64,000 nucleotides of DNA, taken from an uncultured Candidatus Saccharibacteria bacterium. GTDB taxonomy: Bacteria; Patescibacteriota; Saccharimonadia; Saccharimonadales; Saccharimonadaceae. Below are positions 25,248 to 33,970 of the stretch, in pieces. Location of the stretch: NCBI GenBank assembly GCA_946404545.1, contig CAMJDZ010000002.1:61910-125909 (forward strand), in the 5' to 3' direction. Position 1 is the stretch's first letter. Each line of letters opens with the position of its first letter. A program made the translations under genes and the position numbers. Below the pieces are notes generated by a model that did not search any database, was not told the origin of the DNA, and saw only the letters and a list, made by a program, of their open reading frames with translations.

Positions 25248-28200
25248 TTAGTGATACCAGGACGGAAGCGGATCCGCCGATGAACTGCGGAACATATCGC
25301 TCATATTCGTCACTCTAGATGTATTCCAGTTAGAAAGGGCCGAGACATCCGTAAGTGCTCTAGTGCAGAAGAACATCTCGCTCATATTCGTAACACTCGA
25401 CGTATTCCAGCTAGAAAGAGCGGAGACATCCGTAAGTGTGAGGACACGAGAGAACATCCCGCTCATACCCGTCACCTTCGATGTATCCCAACTTACATAG
25501 TCCTTGCCCTCATGCTGTTTCGTCTCAAGCGCATCGACATTAATTATGATAGTATCCTTAAACATATCGTCCATGTCTGTCACCTTCGAGGTATTCCAGT
25601 AAGCAAGAGCCGAAATATCGGCGAGCGCGGTAGCGCCAAAAAACACTCCATCCATATCCGTCACATTTGAAGTATCCCAGCTAGCAAGCGCAGAGATATC
25701 CGTGAGAGAAGCGGAATTATCGAACATTTTATTAATACGTCTAACACTCGAAATATCCCAACTAATATAATCCTTGCCCTCATGCTGCTTCGTTCTAAGT
25801 GCATTAACGTTTGTTATGGCAGTACTCATAAACATATATCCCATATTCGTCACCTTCGAGGTATTCCAGTAAGCGAGCGGCGAAATATCGGAAAGCAAGT
25901 TTGCGCCCCAGAACATCTCGCTCATATCCGTCACATTTGAAGTATTCCAGCTAGCAAGCGCAGAGATATCCGTGAGAGAAGTCGCAAAATAGAATAAGCC
26001 ACTCATTTTTGTTACGCTCGAGATATCCCAACTGATATAACTTTTGCCCTCATGCTGCTTCGTCTCAAGCGCATCGACAGAAACTACACCGGAATATCTA
26101 AACATGTCTTCTATATTCTTCACATTCGAGGTATTCCAGCTAGCAAGGGGCGAAATATCCGTGAGGCGGCCGAGATTTTCAAACATCCCACGCATATCCG
26201 TCACATTTGAAGTATTCCAGTCGGCAAGAGGAGAAATATCTGCGAGAGAATAAGAATTATTAAACATAGAACTCGTAGTCTTGACGTTGGAAATATCCCA
26301 GCTGGCAAGCGCAGAGATATCCGTGAGAGATTGATCGTCGTAGAACGTGTGGCTCATATCCGTCACATGCGACATATCCCAGCTAATATAATCCTTGCCC
26401 TCATGCCGCTTCGTTCTAAGTGCATTAACGTTCGTTATGGCAGTCCAACTGAATGTATAATACATATTCACTACGCTCGAAGTATTCCAGCTAGCAAGAG
26501 GTGATATATCAGAAAGAGAGCCGTTATCATAGAACATCCAACTCATATCTGTCACATTTGAAGTGTCCCAGCTAGCAAGCGCAGAAATATTTGCGAGAGA
26601 CCTATCGTGATCAAACAAACCTCCCATCGTTGTTACATTCGAAGTATCCCAACTAGCAAGCGCAGAAATGTCTGTAAGATTAGATATATTTCCAAACGTG
26701 CGTTCCAGGCTTGTCACACTCGAAATATCCCAACTAATATAATCATTCCCGCCATGCTTTTTTGTTTCCAATGCGTCTACGTCCGTTACGTTAACTCCAC
26801 TGAACATGCCATTCATATTTGTCACCTTCGAGGTATTCCAGCCCGCAATAGGCGATATGTCCGAGATGGCAGAATCACCGCCGAACACAGATTCCATATT
26901 TGTCACATTCGAAGTATCCCAAGAAGCAAGGATAGAAATATCCGAAAGAGAGCTATTGGAACTAAATATATAGCTCAAGTCTGCAACATTTGAGATGTTC
27001 CAACCAGCAAGAGGAGAGATATCCGAAAGAGCCGTCGCATTGCGGAATACACCACCCATATCCGTCACATTCGATGTGCCCCACCCGACAAGAGGAGAAA
27101 TATCCGAAAGAGAGCTTGATCCACGGAATAAATCCTCCATATTAGTAACGCCCGAAATATTCCAATCAGCGAGCGCAGAAATATCATTTAGGGACTTCTC
27201 GTACGCGAACATAGATCCAATGTCGGTTCCACCATAAATACCCGTAGCAATAGTGTATACATATATTATGCCGTCGCCCTTTCCGTCACCGTCATTATCT
27301 TTATTGTCGAACCACGCATAAATCGGCAATGACGAAATATTGTCATCCGACACGATATTGTCGCTCTTGGTAGCGTCAAAACCGTCCGGCAAACCATCAG
27401 CCGCTCTAATAGCCTTTATTTTCGTGTCTTCAGTAGAAGAATTTGTCACGGTCCTAGCATTGGCTAACGACTTCATCTTCCTATTCACAGTCCTGCCTTC
27501 GTCTAACACTGCAATACCGGTTCCTTCCCACTGTGCATAAAGTGTCAACTTCCCCGCTTCGCTAATCGTGACCGTCGCACCATCAGCATAAGCCGTGCCA
27601 GTACCATTAGATTTTGTATTCCAACCAGTGAAGTTGGCGTTGTTCATCGAAAGCGTGTTCATCGGCAAAACAACATCCGTACCAACCTCGATGCCTTCGA
27701 TCGTCGCCATCGAGCCAATGCCGCCATTTGCCTGGAACTCGATGCTGCCAGTCGTCTCTATCGGAATTTTTTTCAAATAAACCCTAATGTCCTTAATCGT
27801 ACCGTCATAGTATCTCTGCGGATTGCCATTCGTCTGCATCGAGGCGCCGAATACCGCAGTCTGATTAAAGTAACGGCTGAAGTTCTTGTAATCCTGGAAC
27901 GGAATCATCTCCCCGCCATCGATACTATACGAAACCATTCCGCCTATGCGAACGATCTTCACTTCTTTATTCTTGATGTCTGCCGTAGTGATGTCGTTCT
28001 TCGCCTTATCCGCGTTCGTATTGTCTTTGCCAAGACGGCCAGTAATTTCTAGCGATTCGCCGTCCGTACCAACCGTACGAATTGTAAAGCCAGGATAGTA
28101 CATCGAAGAGTTCTCATACTTCGCATTAAACAAAGTGCCCTGCTGGGGCTGCGTAGTCGCATAATCTGTGAGCGTAAAGTAAACCTCAAAGTCCCTGCCG

Positions 28201-28760
28201 GCATTTTCTTCGCTAAACAAGGCAACGTTCGTATCGATATATTTTTTGTTCGTTAATGGGTTGCCGTCACCGTCCTTGCAGGTCTCGCCCGAAACATTTG
28301 CGTTGCCGTTAAACTGACATTCGCCCGGCATCGAGAAAAGCAATTCAAACTGCGACTCTTCACCAGAGCCTTCAACCGTATAAGCAATTGACCCAAAAGC
28401 ATTCAAATATTTGCGCAAGCTATTTGCGACACTGAAAGTTAAAGTATCATTAGCGATTTCATAGCTCACCGCACCAGCACCCATCGTGCCGTTGAGGCTG
28501 GCCGTATAAGTGCCAGCTGCCATCTCAACAGACTTGCAGTCGCCATTATCGAGCACAATCTGAGAAGCGAAATCCGTCTTTGCGATGTTTACGACAAAAT
28601 CCGAGCCAGCATAGCTAGCGCCGGCGTCTACGCAGATATTCCAAGTCTTACCGCCGGAGATCTCGGCCGTATTTCCCGCCGTCGCAAAGGTATTGCCACT
28701 AAAAATTACCGCCAAAATACTGGCGATAAAGGTACCCAACAATAACCTTTTTGTTTCCAT
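25248..28760 (-). CDS. BspA-like (DUF285-repeat) surface protein 1 with LamG-like and InlB-type domains
   Basis: About 1170 residues, secreted. The start is placed at METKRLLLGTF (ATG at 28760) because this gives a good signal peptide ending near FATAG and follows a 36-base leader. Order: signal peptide (1-27); a concanavalin/LamG-like region (about 150-330); an InlB-B/Flg_new repeat (about 337-402, FTGWNTKSNGTGTAYADG ... LYAQW); a calcium-loop-like DNDGDGKGDG (about 485); then more than 20 DUF285/BspA units of about 25 residues (520-1166; consensus DISALASWDTSNVTDMSxMF). Every few units a special one reads NVDALETKQHEGKDYISWD. It ends PSWYH with no anchor. BspA-like proteins bind host or partner surfaces; that role is inferred. 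Confidence 0.9.
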   Translation of the reverse strand: METKRLLLGTFIASILAVIFSGNTFATAGNTAEISGGKTWNICVDAGASYAGSDFVVNIAKTDFASQIVLDNGDCKSVEMAAGTYTASLNGTMGAGAVSYEIANDTLTFSVANSLRKYLNAFGSIAYTVEGSGEESQFELLFSMPGECQFNGNANVSGETCKDGDGNPLTNKKYIDTNVALFSEENAGRDFEVYFTLTDYATTQPQQGTLFNAKYENSSMYYPGFTIRTVGTDGESLEITGRLGKDNTNADKAKNDITTADIKNKEVKIVRIGGMVSYSIDGGEMIPFQDYKNFSRYFNQTAVFGASMQTNGNPQRYYDGTIKDIRVYLKKIPIETTGSIEFQANGGIGSMATIEGIEVGTDVVLPMNTLSMNNANFTGWNTKSNGTGTAYADGATVTISEAGKLTLYAQWEGTGIAVLDEGRTVNRKMKSLANARTVTNSSTEDTKIKAIRAADGLPDGFDATKSDNIVSDDNISSLPIYAWFDNKDNDGDGKGDGIIYVYTIATGIYGGTDIGSMFAYEKSLNDISALADWNISGVTNMEDLFRGSSSLSDISPLVGWGTSNVTDMGGVFRNATALSDISPLAGWNISNVADLSYIFSSNSSLSDISILASWDTSNVTNMESVFGGDSAISDISPIAGWNTSKVTNMNGMFSGVNVTDVDALETKKHGGNDYISWDISSVTSLERTFGNISNLTDISALASWDTSNVTTMGGLFDHDRSLANISALASWDTSNVTDMSWMFYDNGSLSDISPLASWNTSSVVNMYYTFSWTAITNVNALRTKRHEGKDYISWDMSHVTDMSHTFYDDQSLTDISALASWDISNVKTTSSMFNNSYSLADISPLADWNTSNVTDMRGMFENLGRLTDISPLASWNTSNVKNIEDMFRYSGVVSVDALETKQHEGKSYISWDISSVTKMSGLFYFATSLTDISALASWNTSNVTDMSEMFWGANLLSDISPLAYWNTSKVTNMGYMFMSTAITNVNALRTKQHEGKDYISWDISSVRRINKMFDNSASLTDISALASWDTSNVTDMDGVFFGATALADISALAYWNTSKVTDMDDMFKDTIIINVDALETKQHEGKDYVSWDTSKVTGMSGMFSRVLTLTDVSALSSWNTSSVTNMSEMFFCTRALTDVSALSNWNTSRVTNMSDMFRSSSADPLPSWYH
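25250..27200 (-). repeat. Tandem 75-bp coding repeats (BspA units)
   Basis: Near-identical stretches of about 60 bases recur in this segment, for example around 25651 and 25921, separated by less conserved bases. The period is about 75 bases (25 codons), so it is protein-coding repetition, not a CRISPR array. Such identity favours slippage or recombination, including exchange with the related genes at 55.6-58 kb. Confidence 0.85.
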
Positions 28761-28777
28761 CTCTGTTTTTCGACTGT

Positions 28778-28796
28778 TTATTTTTGACCTAGTCTT
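28778..28796 (-). promoter_or_regulatory. Shared surface-gene leader motif, copy 1
   Basis: AAGACTAGGTCAAAAATAAA on the minus strand. Its first A is seven bases after the -10, i.e. at the predicted transcription start. GACT/AGTC ends can pair across the A-rich loop. The same motif opens the leaders at 33230, 58070 and 60346. Confidence 0.7.
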
Positions 28797-28802
28797 GCTA
28801 TA

Positions 28803-28831
28803 AGTATAAGCAAAATGCCCCAAAAAGTCAA
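28803..28831 (-). promoter_or_regulatory. Promoter of BspA-like gene 1
   Basis: TTGACT (28826-28831), 17-base spacer, TATACT (28803-28808) on the minus strand. Confidence 0.8.
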
Positions 28832-28843
28832 GAGGTAGACATC

Positions 28844-28873
28844 AAAAAAGACCCCTGTTACGGGGCCTTTTTC
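28844..28873 (-). terminator. Terminator of rplU
   Basis: On the minus strand GGCCCC-GTAACA-GGGGTC followed by TTTTTT. One copy of the ACAGGGGT octamer falls in this hairpin, so that copy is explained by the terminator. Confidence 0.82.
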
Positions 28874-28875
28874 TA

Positions 28876-29184
28876 TTAAGCGATCGAAACGATTTCGATT
28901 TCACTGTACTTCTGGCGGTGACCAGTCTCAGTGTGAACACGCTTCTTGGAGTGGTAACGGATGACGCGAATCTTGTCGCCAGCTACCTTTGCTTCTACGA
29001 CCTTCGCCTTCACCTTAACTCCGTTAACCGTTGGCGTACCGACCGTGGTCTTGTCGCCATCAATTACGAGTAAAGCATCGAGAGCGAGATCTTTGGTTCC
29101 TTCCGGGAGGAGGTCCACACGGAGGGTCTCTTTTTCAGCGACAACGTACTGCTTGCCGCCAATCTTTACGACTGCTTTTTTCAT
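28876..29184 (-). CDS. rplU: Ribosomal protein L21
   Basis: 102 residues: MKKAVVKIGGKQYVVAEKETLRVDLLP and the conserved C-terminal YHSKKRVHTETGHRQKYSEIEI. The start at 29184 follows AAAGGAA; the longer frame upstream is less likely because it would begin within the leader. The gene is monocistronic with a promoter TTGCAA-17-TATAAT (29209-29237), and is not next to rpmA. Confidence 0.95.
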   Translation of the reverse strand: MKKAVVKIGGKQYVVAEKETLRVDLLPEGTKDLALDALLVIDGDKTTVGTPTVNGVKVKAKVVEAKVAGDKIRVIRYHSKKRVHTETGHRQKYSEIEIVSIA

Positions 29185-29208
29185 AAAATTCCTTTTATTA
29201 CTCCGCAA

Positions 29209-29237
29209 ATTATAGCAAATATTTAGATTTTTTGCAA
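29209..29237 (-). promoter_or_regulatory. Promoter of rplU
   Basis: TTGCAA (29232-29237), 17 bases, TGC-TATAAT (29209-29214) on the minus strand. Confidence 0.75.
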
Positions 29238-29241
29238 GCGC

Positions 29242-29272
29242 AAAAGCACCGGGATACCCAACCGGTGCTTTG
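29242..29272 (-). terminator. Terminator of the LPKTG protein gene
   Basis: AAAGCACCGG / CCGGTGCTTT with a nine-base loop, immediately upstream of the rplU promoter. Confidence 0.8.
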
Positions 29273-29291
29273 CTAAAAGGAGTATTTAGAT

Positions 29292-30677
29292 TTATTTAGT
29301 ATCTTTTGTGATACCGTCTTGGAGCTTAGCCACTTCTTTATGGCTACGATACCAGTAGACACCACCAGTAGCAATACAAATTACTGCAATGATTGCGAGC
29401 GCAATTTCACCTGGACCAGTCTTTGGAAGTTCTGGAGGAGTGTCAGTTTCTGGAGGAACGATCTTCTCGCAGCGTTCGTCTTTTGGATCTTCTGTACAGA
29501 TACAATCGAGGTCATCCTCTTCACACTCTTCATCCGGGGTTGGCGTTGGAGTGTCCGGCGTGTCCGGAGTATCCGAGCAAGTGCGAGTGACATAGATAGT
29601 CGAGCTATCGGATACGCGACCAGCATCGTGAGAAGCGAAGATTTCGTTCTTGAATGCGGTGCGAGAGTTACATTCAGCCTTGGCAACAGCGTCATCATTA
29701 ACCTTCACCTTGTAAGTGATGGTTGCAGTGGCGTTCTTGCCATAAAGACCAGTGTTGAAACCGCTCTGGCCGATGAGATCTTTCATCTTGAGGCCATTTG
29801 GGTTAGCACCATTAACGAGCGTAGTCGTACCAGGAACAAGCGTCACACCAGTTGGGAGCTTATCATGGAAAGTCACATTCGTGAGGCTAACCGTACCGGT
29901 GTTCTTGAAGGAGACTTTGTAAGTCAAAGTATCGCCCGGTTTTGCGTCAACAGTTTCGTAGAAGTTAGTGCCATCTTTTGAAACCGTCTTCGCAATCGTA
30001 GAGTTAACCTGATCGGCACGAATATCGTACTCGATATAGCCAGAGTATTCGCTACAACCAGGAAGCCAACCATCGAGCACGTTGTAGCCGAGGTAAGTAC
30101 CTTCCTTGGAGAAGAGGTCGGTCGAAAGAATCGTACCATTACTCTTGCCCTGGTTATGGATTACTGCTGAGCCTTCGACGTATTTAAGTACGACGTCGCG
30201 CGCAGAAGTAGTCGTAAGGGTTGCTTCGTCCCAAACCGAGGTAGGGTTAGCAGTCGTGGAAGTAATCACACCGCTAATCGTAACTGGCTTTGCGTTGTTT
30301 ACGGCCCAAGAAGTGAGGCCGGTAGAAACGCGTACGCTGTTTGCGATGCCCTTACCGCTTGCGTTGAGCGAAGACTTTGCGTTGTTGTGGTAGAAAATCT
30401 GGACAGTATAAACCTTACCAGGTTCGACCACAGCGCTATCGATGAAATAGCCTTTGTCTTTTTCGCGAACACGAACGAAATTGCGCTCATCGCCAATCGC
30501 GTTGTTGTTCGTGATAGAGTTGAAGGTTGCGTAGTCCGCCGGATTTTCCATCGTAAAGGTCGTGCGTTCTGGGCCCCAAGCAGAGCTGGAAGCGTATGGA
30601 ACGATCGCCGCGATGGCAAAGGCCGTAAGACCTGCTACCGTCATCCTCCGTTTAAATTTGATATTCTTTTTTGGCAT
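29292..30677 (-). CDS. LPKTG-anchored surface protein with DUF11 domain
   Basis: 461 residues. Signal peptide (MPKKNIKFKRRMTVAGLTAFAIAAIVPYASSSAW), a 170-residue N-terminal domain, a DUF11-type domain (about 240-345: AKPGDTLTYKVSFKNTGTVSLTNVTFHDKLP ... VTLVPGTTTL), a Cys/Asp/Glu-rich linker with TPDTPDTPTPTPDEECEEDDLDC, and a classic sortase signal LPKTG followed by a hydrophobic helix and a basic tail. A sortase would link it to peptidoglycan, consistent with a Gram-positive type wall. AAGGAG precedes the ATG and the gene is 28 bases downstream of the repeat-rich membrane protein, so they share one transcript. Confidence 0.92.
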   Translation of the reverse strand: MPKKNIKFKRRMTVAGLTAFAIAAIVPYASSSAWGPERTTFTMENPADYATFNSITNNNAIGDERNFVRVREKDKGYFIDSAVVEPGKVYTVQIFYHNNAKSSLNASGKGIANSVRVSTGLTSWAVNNAKPVTISGVITSTTANPTSVWDEATLTTTSARDVVLKYVEGSAVIHNQGKSNGTILSTDLFSKEGTYLGYNVLDGWLPGCSEYSGYIEYDIRADQVNSTIAKTVSKDGTNFYETVDAKPGDTLTYKVSFKNTGTVSLTNVTFHDKLPTGVTLVPGTTTLVNGANPNGLKMKDLIGQSGFNTGLYGKNATATITYKVKVNDDAVAKAECNSRTAFKNEIFASHDAGRVSDSSTIYVTRTCSDTPDTPDTPTPTPDEECEEDDLDCICTEDPKDERCEKIVPPETDTPPELPKTGPGEIALAIIAVICIATGGVYWYRSHKEVAKLQDGITKDTK

Positions 30678-30705
30678 CTTTTTACTCCTTTTTTGTTTTA
30701 CAACC

Positions 30706-33189
30706 TTAAATTGCTATGTCGCCGCCGTTTTGAGCTACATCATTCTGAAGGTCGGCAAAGCGTTGTGCGTTATAGTTTTCGACGGTCTGAGTGTCGCCAG
30801 CTGCTGCGGCTGCATCGATTGCAGCGTTTTCTTCAGCGACCGACGCATTGACTTGTGCTTGAGCTTCATTACCTGCTGCTTGCGCTGCTGCGCCTTCGGC
30901 TGCTGCCTGCGCTTCTGCTGCTTCCGCTGCGGCATCTTCTTCGGAATCATATGACTGCTGACCAGATGTGTTTTCACCTTCAGCGCCACCGTCATTACCG
31001 CCGCCTGCAGCTGCAGCCGCGATATCTTCCTGAGCTGCCTGAACATCGCCTTCTGTGCTTTCGCTACCATCATTCTGAGCTTCAGGGTTGTAGTCAGCGG
31101 TTGGAGTCTGGTCGCCGGCTGCGCCATCAACACCAAGCTGCGTAGAGCCATTGACCGTCTGCGGAGTCTTGCCGTCGTCATCGTCGCCACCACCCTCATC
31201 GCCGTCATCCGGAGGGGTGACGTCTGGGATATTGTCTGGCGTAGACGAAGAACCTTTCTCAGTGAGCGGCTGGACACAGAGATTAAGAATATTACCACTT
31301 TCATCGCAGAAGGTAAGGCTCGTAATCTCGCCCTTGTCGTTCGTTTCAACCTGAGCGTTCTCAATGTTCACCTTAACGCCGAAGAAGCCAAGTGCATTGC
31401 CGTCATCATCGCAAACGATTAAGCGCGTGTAGGTTTTACCGGTTTCATTCGTAACACAGTTAACCAAGTCGGCCTCACCGCGGCTCTCAATATGATGATC
31501 GCCATTCTGCAAGTCTGCAATGTAGCTGTTATCATAGTAGCCGTCAGCAACGAAGGTATCGTACTGAGCGTTATCGAGCGCACGCTGGAGCTCCGACAAG
31601 AACAAGTTTGCCTGCTCGGATTCCATACCATCAAGCAACGCTTCCGCGTCATTGAGATCAGCGCTTTCGAGGAAGTCGCCGAAGTAATAACCGTTGGAGT
31701 TCTCATAGATATGACATGCATATGCTGCGGCGCACTCTGGCTGTCTTTCGCAGAGCTCGTAAATCATCGCACTGATGAACTTGTCGTGGCTCTCCTTGTT
31801 TTCAGCAAAGTCCTTAAGTTCAGGATGTTTTGCGAGAGTTTCGAGAGCGAGCTCGCGGTCAAGACAGTAGCAGTTTTCACCGCTCTTATTATCGCTGTTC
31901 CACAAGTCGTAATTATCCTGGAAGTCTTTGACCTGTTCGTTAGCCTCGCCAATGATACTGTCCAAATCTGGGTCGGTGTCATCGGTATCAGCCTCTTCCT
32001 CGGTTCTAGGACCGGTTGGGTCAGGAAGCTGGTTAGAAACTTGATCAGCCTCATTACCAACAGATTTGGTCAATAGGAGCATCACCGACAACGCAACAGC
32101 GCCAATCGCTGCCCATTTAGGCACCTTGAACTTAAACTTTTCCTTAGATTTCTTGTCATTGTTATTGGCTTGGCTATTGTCGCCATTTGCCATTGCAATA
32201 ATAGTATCGGCGCGGCTATCTGCGTCATCCTTCTTATCAGAGTCGTCTTTCTTGCCATCATCCGGGTTGCCTCCATCAGGAGTGCCACCTTCAGCAGCGG
32301 CAGCTCGTGCAGCAGCACCGCGCTTTGCGCGCTCAGCATTTGCCTTGTTAATAATCGCAAGAACTTCGTCCTGTTCTTCCTTGGTCCAATGCGACCAGTT
32401 TTCGAAATCGGTTCTGAGCAACTTGACCTCTTTATTTTCGCCATCCTCGCCCTTGCCGTCAGGATTGTCGCCATCAGGGTTGTCGCCGTCTGGGTTGCTT
32501 CCGTCAGGATTGCTGCCATCAGGATTACCGCCGTCCGGAGTACCACCGTCTGGAGTGCCGCCATCTGGCTGAGTGCCATCAGGAGTACCACCGTCTGGGG
32601 TTCCACCGTCTGGCTGGCCGCCGTCAGGAGTACCACCGTCTGGAGTGCCGCCATCTGGCTGAGTGTCGGCAGGAGCGCCACCGTCCGGAGTATCTTCCCA
32701 AACCTTCACGCGAAGACTTTGCTCAACGCGAGCACGCCAAGCATTATAATCCTCACCCTCGGAACGCGGGAAGCGCTTGCGGAGGTCTTTCTTTTGCTCG
32801 TCATCCATCTGACCCCAAATCGGTTTATCGACATCAAACTGAGCGAGGAAGTTGACACGCTTGCCATATTCGTCGCGGGCTTCGTCTGGTGCCGGCCCGC
32901 CGATTTTTTCGGCATTGTCGCGCATAATGGCCTGTTTCCGGACACGAGAGACGAAATCTTCAGTTTTTTCGCCATCTTGGATCGGAAATTCATTCGCAAT
33001 ATCGATTGCGGTCTGGTCGTCGCCAAAGTATTTTTTAAGGTTTTCATCCCAAGACTCTTTCTGCCACTGTTCCCAAGTCTTTTCCTCGCCGCCATGGTTC
33101 GTGTACGGATCTTCAGAAAGATCACCATACCACAACTGGCTATAGTCGGGGCCCTCATACGGACTTTGTTTTTCAGGTGAGTTTGCCAT
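30706..33189 (-). CDS. Large membrane protein with Pro-Asp-Gly-Gly repeats, 827 aa
   Basis: Not assigned. It has no N-terminal signal peptide. The first 165 residues are charged and helical with two related segments (GDDQTAIDIANEFPIQDGEKTEDFVSRVR and EQKKDLRKRFPRSEGEDYNAWRARV). Then come about 16 five-residue repeats of the form PDGGT/PDGGN/PDGDN (about residues 170-247), another charged part, a single membrane helix (about 355-375, WAAIGAVALSVMLLLTKS), and an acidic Ala/Gln/Asn/Gly-rich extracellular tail. Only one membrane helix suggests an inside-out topology with the repeats in the cytoplasm. It leads the operon with the LPKTG protein and uses the shared leader motif, which ties it to surface functions. 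Confidence 0.7.
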   Translation of the reverse strand: MANSPEKQSPYEGPDYSQLWYGDLSEDPYTNHGGEEKTWEQWQKESWDENLKKYFGDDQTAIDIANEFPIQDGEKTEDFVSRVRKQAIMRDNAEKIGGPAPDEARDEYGKRVNFLAQFDVDKPIWGQMDDEQKKDLRKRFPRSEGEDYNAWRARVEQSLRVKVWEDTPDGGAPADTQPDGGTPDGGTPDGGQPDGGTPDGGTPDGTQPDGGTPDGGTPDGGNPDGSNPDGSNPDGDNPDGDNPDGKGEDGENKEVKLLRTDFENWSHWTKEEQDEVLAIINKANAERAKRGAAARAAAAEGGTPDGGNPDDGKKDDSDKKDDADSRADTIIAMANGDNSQANNNDKKSKEKFKFKVPKWAAIGAVALSVMLLLTKSVGNEADQVSNQLPDPTGPRTEEEADTDDTDPDLDSIIGEANEQVKDFQDNYDLWNSDNKSGENCYCLDRELALETLAKHPELKDFAENKESHDKFISAMIYELCERQPECAAAYACHIYENSNGYYFGDFLESADLNDAEALLDGMESEQANLFLSELQRALDNAQYDTFVADGYYDNSYIADLQNGDHHIESRGEADLVNCVTNETGKTYTRLIVCDDDGNALGFFGVKVNIENAQVETNDKGEITSLTFCDESGNILNLCVQPLTEKGSSSTPDNIPDVTPPDDGDEGGGDDDDGKTPQTVNGSTQLGVDGAAGDQTPTADYNPEAQNDGSESTEGDVQAAQEDIAAAAAGGGNDGGAEGENTSGQQSYDSEEDAAAEAAEAQAAAEGAAAQAAGNEAQAQVNASVAEENAAIDAAAAAGDTQTVENYNAQRFADLQNDVAQNGGDIAI
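32457..32690 (-). repeat. 15-bp tandem repeats coding for PDGGx
   Basis: About 15 imperfect 15-bp units encoding Pro-Asp-Gly-Gly/Asn/Asp-Thr/Gln/Asn. The sequences differ at third positions, so it is an old, expanded but still length-variable array. Unit number may differ between strains. Confidence 0.85.
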
Positions 33190-33210
33190 ATTTTTCCTCT
33201 TGTTAGTTTG

Positions 33211-33230
33211 ATATTTATTTTGACCTAGTT
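33211..33230 (-). promoter_or_regulatory. Shared surface-gene leader motif, copy 2
   Basis: AACTAGGTCAAAATAAATAT on the minus strand, eight bases after the -10 TAATAT (33238-33243). It lacks the leading G of the other copies and has no TAGTC arm. Confidence 0.6.
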
Positions 33231-33237
33231 TGGGTCC

Positions 33238-33267
33238 ATATTAGCACTAGCATTATGAAAATGTCAA
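33238..33267 (-). promoter_or_regulatory. Promoter of the PDGG-repeat operon
   Basis: TTGACA (33262-33267), 18 bases, TGC-TAATAT (33238-33243) on the minus strand. Confidence 0.8.
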
Positions 33268-33288
33268 GCTTTTTTAGACCACAAAAAA

Positions 33289-33325
33289 CAAAAAGAGGAC
33301 TAATCCGCGTCCGATTAATCCTCTT
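33289..33325 (-). terminator. Terminator of the 33445-33696 gene
   Basis: AAGAGGACTAATC / GATTAATCCTCTT, with the T-run on the minus strand, a little before the next promoter. Confidence 0.75.
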
Positions 33326-33444
33326 CTCTGATCTTCCGATCTATTTTTTATCTTATAAAGAACTCACTTTCGTTTATATTAATTTAACTCTTTGTGTTTA
33401 TCTTATGGGGGAGTACCGATTCCTTTCTTATGGCTTATGGCCGA

Positions 33445-33696
33445 TTAGGCCGCCTTGAACATTTCGAAGGCGCTCTTACCGATCTTCTGAAGCTTGAAGT
33501 TGGTAATGCGTGCTTCTTGCTTCGCTGTCAACGTTTCGTTGCCACGACTATTCGTTTCGATGTAGCCAGGCATCGCTAAATCGCCTTTACCTTCATCGTA
33601 ATCTACAAACTGCGTGTCGATTGCGTCGTTTAATTCTTCTTCCGTCATATGCTTTTCTGCATAAGTTGGAATTGGAAGTGCTTCTATTTTTGCCAT
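33445..33696 (-). CDS. Small unknown protein, 83 aa
   Basis: Not recognised. Soluble, mixed charge, no membrane segment; contains AEKHMTEEELNDAIDTQFVDYDEGKGDL and ends in a helical KQEARITNFKLQKIGKSAFEMF. It has a GAAAGG ribosome-binding site and a leader of about 100 bases from a strong promoter (33802-33830), with GGAGACTAGCCAAAATAAAG inside (about 33716-33735), a variant of the shared surface leader motif. Gene context (surface genes before, ileS after) does not suggest a role. Confidence 0.6.
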   Translation of the reverse strand: MAKIEALPIPTYAEKHMTEEELNDAIDTQFVDYDEGKGDLAMPGYIETNSRGNETLTAKQEARITNFKLQKIGKSAFEMFKAA

Positions 33697-33801
33697 ATTA
33701 TTTTTGTTTTCCTTTCTTTATTTTGGCTAGTCTCCTTCCTGATACCCTTTGGAATTTGATTTTTGCTTGTTTGTGTTGGCTTTTGTTGCTCAACTGTCTC
33801 C

Positions 33802-33830
33802 ATGGTATCACACTTATGCTTATTTGTCAA
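33802..33830 (-). promoter_or_regulatory. Promoter of the 33445-33696 gene
   Basis: TTGACA (33825-33830), 17 bases, TACCAT (33802-33807). The region further upstream (to 33970) has no gene: it holds an ACAGGGGT octamer (33869-33876) and a perfect TTGTAA-TTT-TTACAA palindrome (33887-33901), a possible operator. Confidence 0.6.
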
Positions 33831-33886
33831 TAGTGCTTATGCTATATTTTTGCAAAATGTCAAACAAAACAGGGGTCAAAATGCCC

Positions 33887-33901
33887 TTGTAATTTTTACA
33901 A
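33887..33901. promoter_or_regulatory. Perfect 15-base palindrome, possible operator
   Basis: TTGTAATTTTTACAA in an otherwise empty A/T-rich stretch between the 33445 gene and the structured element A. No matching regulator is in the window. Confidence 0.3.
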
Positions 33902-33970
33902 AATATTTCCCCTCCCCTAAAACACCAATTAAAATGCCCGCCAAAATATATCATAACTAGACTAAAAACC

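Noticed and set aside
25250..27200. CRISPR-like periodic repeats
   Set aside because: The 75-base period stays in one protein reading frame and encodes BspA/DUF285 units; spacers are not unique and there are no cas genes.
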